Assembly (NCBI RefSeq): GCF_900129005.1
Contig: NZ_FQUN01000022.1
Span: forward strand, 1-64,000
DNA from: Leeuwenhoekiella marinoflava DSM 3653
GTDB lineage: Bacteria; Bacteroidota; Bacteroidia; Flavobacteriales; Flavobacteriaceae
Direction of reading: 5' to 3'
DNA: 64,000 bases
Shown: in pieces, positions 57,614-64,000 of the stretch
Numbering within the stretch: the stretch's first letter is position 1
Layout: each line of letters begins with the position of its first letter
Translations under genes and position numbers: made by a program
The notes under the pieces: model-generated
Told to the model about the DNA's origin: nothing
The model's input: the letters and a program-made list of their open reading frames with translations, nothing else
Database searches by the model: none

Positions 57614-60157
57614 TTAATATCCTTCTAAACTTCGCTTCAAATACGGAGCTGTTCTACTTTGCTTGTTTGCCGCAACAGCTTCTGGTGTTCCTGTAATTAC
57701 AATCTTTCCACCTTCATTACCGGCTCCGGGACCTATGTCTATTACCCAATCGCTAGCGGCGATCACTTGCATATCGTGCTCAACAACAAGCACTGTATTG
57801 CCTGCAGCGACCAGGTTACTCAGTTGTACTTGTAGCTTTTCTACATCGGTAGGATGCAGGCCGGTTGTAGGTTCGTCTAAAATATAAAGTGTTTTTCCGC
57901 TATTTCCGCGTTGTAATTCCTTGGCGAGTTTAATGCGTTGTGCCTCTCCTCCAGAAAGTTCGGTGGCGGGTTGTCCCAGGCGTAAATAGCCCAAGCCAAC
58001 ATCTTTTAACAACCTAAGCGGTTTATTTACACTCGAATCATCTCTAAAAAAGTCAGCAGCCTGCGATACGGTCATATCCAGAACCTGAGCGATATTTTTC
58101 TCTTTATAAGTAACTTCTAAAGTTTGATCATTATAACGCGTGCCGTTGCAAGCCGGACAAGGTGCATAAACGCTGGGTAGAAAAAGTAACTCGACCATCA
58201 CGGCACCTTCTCCCTCACAATTGGGGCAGCGCCCTTTGCCTACATTAAATGAAAACCTACCGGCTTTATATTTGCGTGATTTTGCCAATTCTGTAGATGC
58301 AAATAACTTTCTTACCGTATCAAACAAACCGGTGTAGGTTGCCAGATTAGACCGAGGTGTTCTTCCAATAGGTTTCTGGTTAACCACAACCATCCGTTTT
58401 AGGTGTTCTGCACCAGCGGAAATATGACCGTCCAGAGTTTCAACTTCTTGTTGCAGCAGATCTTCAGTATCTTCTTCGTCAGCAGGAGGGGTTCCCAGAT
58501 GGGTTTTCATCAAGTTGACTAATGCCTGACTCACTAAACTACTTTTACCGGAGCCTGAAATCCCAGTAACACTGGTTAAAACTCCTAGCGGAAAAGAAAC
58601 ATCTAGTTTGTTGAGGTTATTTCTAGTAATGCCGGAAAGTGTTAACCACTCTTTAACTTCTCGTCGCTGTGATTTTAGAAGTGGAAGCTCGTTGAATAAA
58701 TGCGTTCTCGTTTTTGAAGTGGTACAATCTTTTAAACCTTCCGGCGGACCGCTATACAAAATAGTACCGCCGCCTTCTCCGGCATCGGGACCTACATCAA
58801 CCAGCCAATCGGCTTGACGAACGACTTCTAGCTCGTGTTCTACTACGAAAATGGAATTTCCTCCAGATTTCAACATCTCTAAAGTTCTGAGTAATGCCTC
58901 TGTATCTGCCGGGTGCAAACCCGCTGAAGGTTCGTCTAACACATAAACCACTCCAAAGAGATTGCTACGCACTTGTGTCGCGAGTCGTAAACGCTGATGT
59001 TCTCCCGGTGATAGCGTAGGTGTACTGCGTTCTAAGGATAAATAGCCAAGACCTAAATCAAGCAGTACGTCAATACGTCTCACAAAATCTTCTGCAATAC
59101 GCTGCGTCACGATAACTTTTTCTTGATTGGTAGTCGTTAGTTTTTTCAATTCTGAAGCTGAACCGTCGCTATATGGCGTAAAAACTTCGTGTAATTTTTT
59201 AAGTGGAATTCTTGAAATATCGGCGATATCATAACCAGCAAAAGTGACAGAAAGTGACTCGGGTCGTAAACGTTTTCCATTACAGTTGGGGCAGGTGCTG
59301 CCTATCATATAGTGAGCAACCCGCTTCTTCATCGATGCGCTGGGCGAATTTGCATACGTGTGTAAAATGTAATTTTTAGCACTTGTATACGTCCCTTTAT
59401 AACTGGGTTGTTCGTTGCGTTTGAGCGCTTCCTGAACCTCTTGTGGACTGCGGTCCCGATAGACCGGAACGGTGGGAGTTTCTTCCGTAAAGAGAATCCA
59501 ATCCCGTTGTTCTTGCGGAAGCTCTTTCCACGGAAGATCTACATCATAGCCTAGTGTAACCAAAATATCTCTCAAGTTTTTACCTTGCCAGGCTTTTGGC
59601 CAGGCGGCTATTGCGCGTTCTCTGATGCTTAAAGTATCATCCGGTACGAGACTTTTTTCGGTTACGGTATATATATTTCCCAGGCCGTGACACTCGGGGC
59701 AAGCACCTTCGGGTGTGTTGGTTGAAAACGAATCGGCATAGAGTAGGGGCTGACCCGCAGGGTAATTTCCGGCACGGGAATACAGCATGCGTAGCAAGTT
59801 AGAGAGTGTGGTTACCGATCCCACTGTAGAACGCGTAGATCCCGAACTGCGTTGCTGTTGTAAAGCTACAGCAGGAGGAAGTCCTGCAATCTCATCGACT
59901 TCAGGAATGGGCATCTGATTGAAAAGGCGTCGTGCATAGGGAGAAACCGACTCCAGATACCGGCGTTGTGCTTCGGCATACAACGTACCAAAAGCGAGAG
60001 ATGATTTACCCGAACCTGAGATTCCGGTAAACACCACTAGTGCATCGCGTGGGATTTTTAATGAAACATCTTTAAGGTTGTTTTGGCGGGCACCTTTAAC
60101 CGTGACATAGCCTTGCGCTAACGTATTTTTTTTGTTCTCCTTTTGCATGGCGCCCAA
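57614..60157 (-). CDS. class II UvrA-type ABC ATPase (UvrA2-like)
   Basis: The 847-residue protein has two ABC ATPase halves with Walker [11 protein letters not shown] near 42 and again near 530, zinc-finger modules ([24 protein letters not shown] with CPACNGTRY), and signature motifs [12 protein letters not shown] and [12 protein letters not shown]. It is about 100 residues shorter than UvrA, because RAGNYPAG runs almost directly into the [12 protein letters not shown] region where class I UvrA carries its UvrB-binding insert. So it is a UvrA paralogue linked in other bacteria to drug or DNA-damage tolerance, not the nucleotide-excision subunit. Confidence 0.88.
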   Translation of the reverse strand: MGAMQKENKKNTLAQGYVTVKGARQNNLKDVSLKIPRDALVVFTGISGSGKSSLAFGTLYAEAQRRYLESVSPYARRLFNQMPIPEVDEIAGLPPAVALQQQRSSGSTRSTVGSVTTLSNLLRMLYSRAGNYPAGQPLLYADSFSTNTPEGACPECHGLGNIYTVTEKSLVPDDTLSIRERAIAAWPKAWQGKNLRDILVTLGYDVDLPWKELPQEQRDWILFTEETPTVPVYRDRSPQEVQEALKRNEQPSYKGTYTSAKNYILHTYANSPSASMKKRVAHYMIGSTCPNCNGKRLRPESLSVTFAGYDIADISRIPLKKLHEVFTPYSDGSASELKKLTTTNQEKVIVTQRIAEDFVRRIDVLLDLGLGYLSLERSTPTLSPGEHQRLRLATQVRSNLFGVVYVLDEPSAGLHPADTEALLRTLEMLKSGGNSIFVVEHELEVVRQADWLVDVGPDAGEGGGTILYSGPPEGLKDCTTSKTRTHLFNELPLLKSQRREVKEWLTLSGITRNNLNKLDVSFPLGVLTSVTGISGSGKSSLVSQALVNLMKTHLGTPPADEEDTEDLLQQEVETLDGHISAGAEHLKRMVVVNQKPIGRTPRSNLATYTGLFDTVRKLFASTELAKSRKYKAGRFSFNVGKGRCPNCEGEGAVMVELLFLPSVYAPCPACNGTRYNDQTLEVTYKEKNIAQVLDMTVSQAADFFRDDSSVNKPLRLLKDVGLGYLRLGQPATELSGGEAQRIKLAKELQRGNSGKTLYILDEPTTGLHPTDVEKLQVQLSNLVAAGNTVLVVEHDMQVIAASDWVIDIGPGAGNEGGKIVITGTPEAVAANKQSRTAPYLKRSLEGY

Positions 60158-60220
60158 TATAGAAAGAACCTGTTAGGCAACCTGTGGAATTTAGTAAATA
60201 TTAGCAGTTGATGCAGTCTT

Positions 60221-60973
60221 CTAATCTTCCCAGTTTCTAAGTCTGTCTAAGTATAGATACGATTCTACAAACTCCCGGTGTGCAGTACTGGTCATAATTT
60301 CCAACAGCTTTAATGCTGAAATATAGCTAGCTAAATTACCATTTGAAGAAAGAAACTTACCATCTTTCACATACGTAACAAGGCTATCATCTTGCACTTT
60401 CAAAGCCGGATAATCTTTTTGTAATTGTTTTCCGCCGCCAATCCAGGTGACGATTTTATGATTGTCTGCAATCCCCGAAGCACCTATGAGCTGTGCTCCC
60501 CCACAGTTGCTCACGGTATATTGGGTTTCCTTATTCTTTCTTTTGATAAAGTTTACGATTGCTTTATTGTGTATCTGTGCATACATATCATAAGCACTGG
60601 GTACGAAAAGCGCATCGAGTTGCGGGCAGTTTTCAAAAGTATAATCCGGTAGAAAATGCATGCCCTCCTCAGTAGTGATTGGCTTTTTGGTTTCTGCGAT
60701 GGTGATCACGTTAAAAAGTTGTTTTCCCGCTTCAGAAGATTTGGCAAAAACATCAGAAGTTGCAATCACTTCGCTTTGCAAAACACCGTTATACATAAGA
60801 AGACCAATGGTAGGCAAGTTTGAATCAAACGGTCTTAAGTGTTTTGTAAGCGTGTCTCCTTCAGCTACAGTTTCAATAGCCTTTATATCTTTTGCGTTAT
60901 GCTTCGATTTTTCAGTATTACAGCTAATCAAAGCAGTAGCAATAATGATTAATGTGACTCCTAATTTTTTCAT
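60221..60973 (-). CDS. DJ-1/PfpI-family lipoprotein
   Basis: The protein (about 250 residues from ATG 60973) has a lipobox (ATALISCNTE) and a DJ-1/PfpI domain with the nucleophile elbow SNCGGAQLIG (Cys). Family members are hydrolases, chaperones or regulators; the lipid anchor places this one outside the cytoplasm, less common for DJ-1. An upstream Met at 61000 would spoil the signal. It is 63 bp from uvrA. Confidence 0.82.
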   Translation of the reverse strand: MKKLGVTLIIIATALISCNTEKSKHNAKDIKAIETVAEGDTLTKHLRPFDSNLPTIGLLMYNGVLQSEVIATSDVFAKSSEAGKQLFNVITIAETKKPITTEEGMHFLPDYTFENCPQLDALFVPSAYDMYAQIHNKAIVNFIKRKNKETQYTVSNCGGAQLIGASGIADNHKIVTWIGGGKQLQKDYPALKVQDDSLVTYVKDGKFLSSNGNLASYISALKLLEIMTSTAHREFVESYLYLDRLRNWED

Positions 60974-61034
60974 AGTTGTTTGTATTTTTTTAATGGTCAA
61001 GATTGCAGTGCTTTTAGACCTATATCTAAGTCTT

Positions 61035-61565
61035 TTACTTCTTTATTATTTCTTGCTCATAAAATGAATCCCAAAAGGATTTATCATATTCCACTCGATA
61101 TAATGAATTTTCGTTTTTGTTGTTATATTGGTGAAATTCTATTTTTTCTACTTCATCTACTTCAAAATCAAATAATTTAGAATCTAGAATTTTTGTTCTA
61201 ATTATCTCGTTATGATTTTTATCCTCAAATTCCTTATAAGAACTATTAAAATAGGAAGTAGCATAATACCTTCCATTTTCAAAAACATCAGTGTAGATAC
61301 AAATATTCTCTTCTTTGATCTTAACTGAAATTATAGTTTCATAAGCATCATAGTGCTTATAATACTTTGCTATTTCCTCTTTATTTAATGTGGTTTCCCA
61401 ATTCTCAACAACCTTTTTGATAGCAAAATTCTCTTTAGCGATATAAACTCTTCCTGAATATTTTGTAGGATACCCTCTATTGGTGTAGTTCCATTTGTTC
61501 CGCTCATTCTCAAAAGCTAAGATGTAAAGACCTTCATCTTCAGGTAGGGCTGACTTAACGAATTT
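61035..61565 (-). pseudogene. truncated secreted-protein gene, C-terminal fragment
   Basis: A minus-strand frame of about 175 codons stays open from about 61575 to a TAA at 61035-61037 but has no ATG at its 5' end; it begins just after the stop of the BACON-like gene. The product (LPEDEGLYILAFENERNKW, YSGRVYIAKENFAIKK, SLYRVEYDKSFWDSFYEQE) looks like the C-terminal region of carboxypeptidase-regulatory-like secreted proteins. The N-terminal signal and first domain are absent. It is thus a remnant. The 584-bp gap between 60994 and 61577 is otherwise empty. Confidence 0.65.
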
Positions 61566-61577
61566 TAGTTTTTATTG

Positions 61578-62525
61578 TTAATCTAGTCGTTCAACAGTAT
61601 AAGTCCCTGTTGGTGCAATCTCAATCCATTTACCTTCAATAATTTTCTCGGCAGATGTTCTGTTATTAATCAAATGAAGCTGATACGAAATTTGGCGCTG
61701 CCTGAATTCTACTTCAGTTGTAAAGGAAGATTCTCCTGCTGGTACAGTTATGCTTTCCATTTTATTAAATTCGTGAGGTTGTTGTACCCATTCTGAATTG
61801 TATAAGCTTTGGACTTCATTAAAATGGATGGTGTCGTCGTATAGATCTGTAGGTACATCTACAGCTATAGAATCGTCTTTTAACCAAATAAAAGCATCCT
61901 TTTCAGAGCTTTGAAAACGAGATTGCTTTAGTATGTTGATACCTTCGTAGGGTGAAAATTTAAAGGATAAAGGCTGTTCTGTTTTAAAGTTTCTTTTGAT
62001 TCCTTCTTTAACAAAAATCGAGTCCCCATCTTCCTCTTTTAGTAAAAAATCGATACCAACATATTGGTAACCTTGAGATATCTTTTGAGTAACATCTATT
62101 TTTTTATGTTGGTTTCCAGAGCTTAATACTATTGTAAAACTAAATGGTTCTCCTGTGCTGTTCTCTAATAACTCAACATTAAGACTAGAAGCGGCTGTTC
62201 GTGTGATTGTAAAACCTTTTATTCCCCAATCTGCTGTCAATTTACCAGTGTCGTCTAAGCTTAATGGAATGTTTTGTTGTGTTAACTCACCATTTTGAGT
62301 ATAAATATCTCCGTGTATTTTCATGTTTCCATCTTTGTTCAATATTTTTGAGATATCCCAATCACCATTTGTAAATGCTATTTCAGTCTCGCCTCCTTCA
62401 GCTTCCATCACAATCGAATTAACCGATGGTTGTATGCTGTTTATTTCATCTTTGTCACTGCTACAAGACAAGATACTCATTGTTAAAACTAATCCTATGC
62501 TTATTCTCATTCTCAAGGGGTTCAT
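61578..62525 (-). CDS. BACON-like lipoprotein, function unknown
   Basis: The protein (about 315 residues from ATG 62525) has a lipobox (TMSILSCSSD) and at least one BACON-like Ig domain at about 35-150 (VMEAEGGETEIAFTNGDWD, GFTITRTAASSLNVELLEN). Later parts are beta-rich (ISYQLHLINNRTSAEKIIEG). BACON domains often bind mucin or glycans and occur in Bacteroidota lipoproteins. An upstream ATG at 62597 would spoil the signal. A gene remnant starts right after its stop. Confidence 0.7.
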   Translation of the reverse strand: MNPLRMRISIGLVLTMSILSCSSDKDEINSIQPSVNSIVMEAEGGETEIAFTNGDWDISKILNKDGNMKIHGDIYTQNGELTQQNIPLSLDDTGKLTADWGIKGFTITRTAASSLNVELLENSTGEPFSFTIVLSSGNQHKKIDVTQKISQGYQYVGIDFLLKEEDGDSIFVKEGIKRNFKTEQPLSFKFSPYEGINILKQSRFQSSEKDAFIWLKDDSIAVDVPTDLYDDTIHFNEVQSLYNSEWVQQPHEFNKMESITVPAGESSFTTEVEFRQRQISYQLHLINNRTSAEKIIEGKWIEIAPTGTYTVERLD

Positions 62526-62846
62526 TTTATACTGCTTATAAGGTTTTACAGGAAGTTCTGGAATCTGATTGTGTACAGCAATATCTAAATTACGCATGAT
62601 TTAGGTATTTAATTATTTGTTGGTAGGAGAAACAAATTTGGGGTCCTGTAATTACTTTTTTTAATTACGAATTTCTTTTGCGTACGTTGCATAAACTATC
62701 AAAAAAAGAGCGTAAACCAACACGAAAATCGTCAAAGAGCAGTTGGAATAGGTGAGTAGCATATGTTTTAGTACAAATTCAAGAATAGCTATTAAACCTT
62801 ACTAAAGGTCCAAATGATTTACAGTTTGTTTGGTATGATTTTGACT

Positions 62847-63410
62847 TTAAGTTTTATGAATTGTATATACTTTATTGCTCAAATAGCTGTTTACGAGTTT
62901 TTCAGTCATGATGCCGCCCATTACTACACCAATAATTCTAAACAATGCTATTTCAGTTGAATTTGCTAAGAGAATGCCTGATAGGTAACCCAATAAAATC
63001 CCCGTAATTATTAGAGCGTAGTATTTATAAAGTTTTTCTTTTGCGACTTTTAGAGCTTGTGTATTTACATCTTTAAAGTCTCTATTATCAACAAGGAAAT
63101 AGTTTAAGTTGAGTAAGAAATTTTCAAATAATTCGCTAAATGCTTTAGATGTCAAAATGTTATTATGATTTACCCTATGCGTAATTAAAGCTTTATTGTT
63201 TTTTGAAAAATGCACCTCAATTTCCATTTCCCAATTTAAAGGATTATCCTCCCAACTATTTAAAAAAGATGGCTTTTTGAAAAAAAATATAGTATCATTC
63301 CCTACCGCTAACTGTTCAAAGTCGTAAGTTTTAAAATAATCGTTGATCTTATTCCTTATAACTAAAGTATCATCAATGTCTAGTTTAAAATTTTTATGAT
63401 AACCTTTCAT
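62847..63410 (-). CDS. hypothetical membrane protein
   Basis: The protein of 187 residues (ATG 63410, MKGYHKNFKL) has two C-terminal membrane helices (ALIITGILLGYLSGILLA, RIIGVVMGGIMTEKLV) behind a soluble beta-rich part (TLVIRNKINDYFKTYDF, MEIEVHFSKNNKALITHRV). No known domain. A start at 63533 would overlap the monooxygenase gene and gives an unlikely N-terminus. Confidence 0.5.
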   Translation of the reverse strand: MKGYHKNFKLDIDDTLVIRNKINDYFKTYDFEQLAVGNDTIFFFKKPSFLNSWEDNPLNWEMEIEVHFSKNNKALITHRVNHNNILTSKAFSELFENFLLNLNYFLVDNRDFKDVNTQALKVAKEKLYKYYALIITGILLGYLSGILLANSTEIALFRIIGVVMGGIMTEKLVNSYLSNKVYTIHKT

Positions 63411-63504
63411 TGGGCATAAAATTAATGGGTTATGATTTATTTTATATCTGTTTAATTTAGTGAAAATTTCTTCAAGTTTAATTTCAAATAGAAAAGAACA
63501 CCTA

Positions 63505-63816
63505 TTAAGACGTACTTTTCTCCAAATATTCAAACTCGTAGAAGGTTTCTCGTACCGGATTAAAATCTGCTATTTTTTTTGAAATCTCAGATTTTGGAAC
63601 TACTTCTTCAGCAAACGTATCAAACGTTTCTTTAGATTCCCAGGTTGCATAATTAGTCACAAGGGTCTTATCTTCACTAACCAGAATTTGAGAAGAGATG
63701 AAGCCCGTAGCGGCATGTACTTCTTGCTCAAAAAATGCTGTAATTAGGGAATGTAAAGTTTGAAATTGTTCTTGTTGTATATTGAAACGTACGATGACGT
63801 AGTAGGTGTTTTGCAT
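63505..63816 (-). CDS. antibiotic-biosynthesis-monooxygenase-fold (ABM) protein
   Basis: The protein of 103 residues (ATG 63816, MQNTYYVIVRFNIQQEQ) has the dimeric ABM ferredoxin-like fold (FHSLITAFFEQEVHAATGF-like core, ATWESKETFDTFAEEV). The fold occurs in heme-degrading and quinone monooxygenases; function unknown. Starting at 63816 leaves 10 bp to the upstream gene; 63837 would overlap it by 11 bp. Confidence 0.72.
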   Translation of the reverse strand: MQNTYYVIVRFNIQQEQFQTLHSLITAFFEQEVHAATGFISSQILVSEDKTLVTNYATWESKETFDTFAEEVVPKSEISKKIADFNPVRETFYEFEYLEKSTS

Positions 63817-63826
63817 TGTTTTATGC

Positions 63827-64000
63827 TTAATTTTCATTTAAATAAGTCTGAAATTTTTGTAGTTTGACGGTGAATAATTCTTGCTGTTTTGAGTCTGTGA
63901 TTGCTCCTTCATCAAAAAAGTGATTGAAAGAAGGAAGATGAAAGCTACTTACCAGATGAGCGCCAAATAATGGAAAAAGATCTTTTGAAATTTTCATAAC
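63827..64000 (-). CDS. unidentified gene, C-terminal part (runs to window edge)
   Basis: A minus-strand frame ends with TAA at 63827-63829 and is open to the right edge. If the ATG at 63997 is the start it would be 56 residues (MKISKDLFPLFGAHLVSSFH, ending KFQTYLNEN), but the true start may lie outside. It is next to the ABM gene in the same orientation. No family recognised. Confidence 0.4.
   Translation of the reverse strand, partial: VMKISKDLFPLFGAHLVSSFHLPSFNHFFDEGAITDSKQQELFTVKLQKFQTYLNEN

Overview
The window looks like chromosomal DNA from a marine-type member of the Flavobacteriaceae (Bacteroidota). The reasons are a SusC/SusD pair, the -7 promoter signature TAnnTTTG in front of several genes, Shine-Dalgarno sites that are weak or absent, many secreted proteins whose signal peptides end in AQ or a lipobox Cys, and housekeeping clusters typical of the family (prfA-pyrF-metal receptor; rsfS-ftsH-LUD-cdsA-psd-ACBP). 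The genus is not resolved. No rRNA, tRNA or CRISPR array was seen.

Positions 1-9960 are the most accessory part. An IS21-family element enters from the left edge and ends near 316, where it has beheaded an AraC-type regulator. Then come an S41 peptidase, a carboxypeptidase-regulatory-like secreted protein, a decayed secreted gene, and a tight three-gene operon (4068-8283): a secreted ankyrin protein, a DUF2271 protein with a flavinylation-like motif, and a PepSY membrane protein fused to a CysJ-like flavodoxin/FAD/NAD(P) reductase. I read this operon as a candidate system for moving electrons from cytoplasmic NAD(P)H to a covalently flavinylated protein outside the membrane. It is followed by two paralogous multi-pass membrane proteins, one lacking an ATG start and one frameshifted in a T tract.

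Positions 10093-25660 hold prfA, pyrF, a periplasmic-binding-fold metal receptor, an orphan SusC/SusD pair, a PfkB kinase, a DUF4197 lipoprotein, purU, a fused isobutyryl-CoA mutase (IcmF), two related small helical proteins and an Lrp-family regulator. Positions 25662-33811 hold a divergent Nramp-family transporter, an ECF sigma factor, a GT2 glycosyltransferase, a small Cys-rich membrane protein, a fasciclin lipoprotein, murB, an aminotransferase, a retropepsin-PDZ protein and a DUF1573 protein.

Positions 34009-47852 are mostly core genes: valS, the phospholipid/FtsH cluster, birA, pyrE with a divergent Nudix gene, an M14 peptidase, a uracil-DNA-glycosylase-fold protein, a thioredoxin-like protein and a CsaA-like protein. 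Positions 47999-64000 hold katG, metE under a cobalamin riboswitch, rlmF, a D-lactate-type dehydrogenase, an esterase-like lipoprotein, a class II UvrA paralogue, a DJ-1/PfpI lipoprotein, a truncated gene remnant, a BACON-like lipoprotein and small genes running off the right edge.

Cobalamin is a recurring theme: IcmF uses B12, while metE (the B12-independent methionine synthase) carries a B12-sensing leader. Three pseudogenes and one homopolymer frameshift show active gene decay at the two ends of the window.
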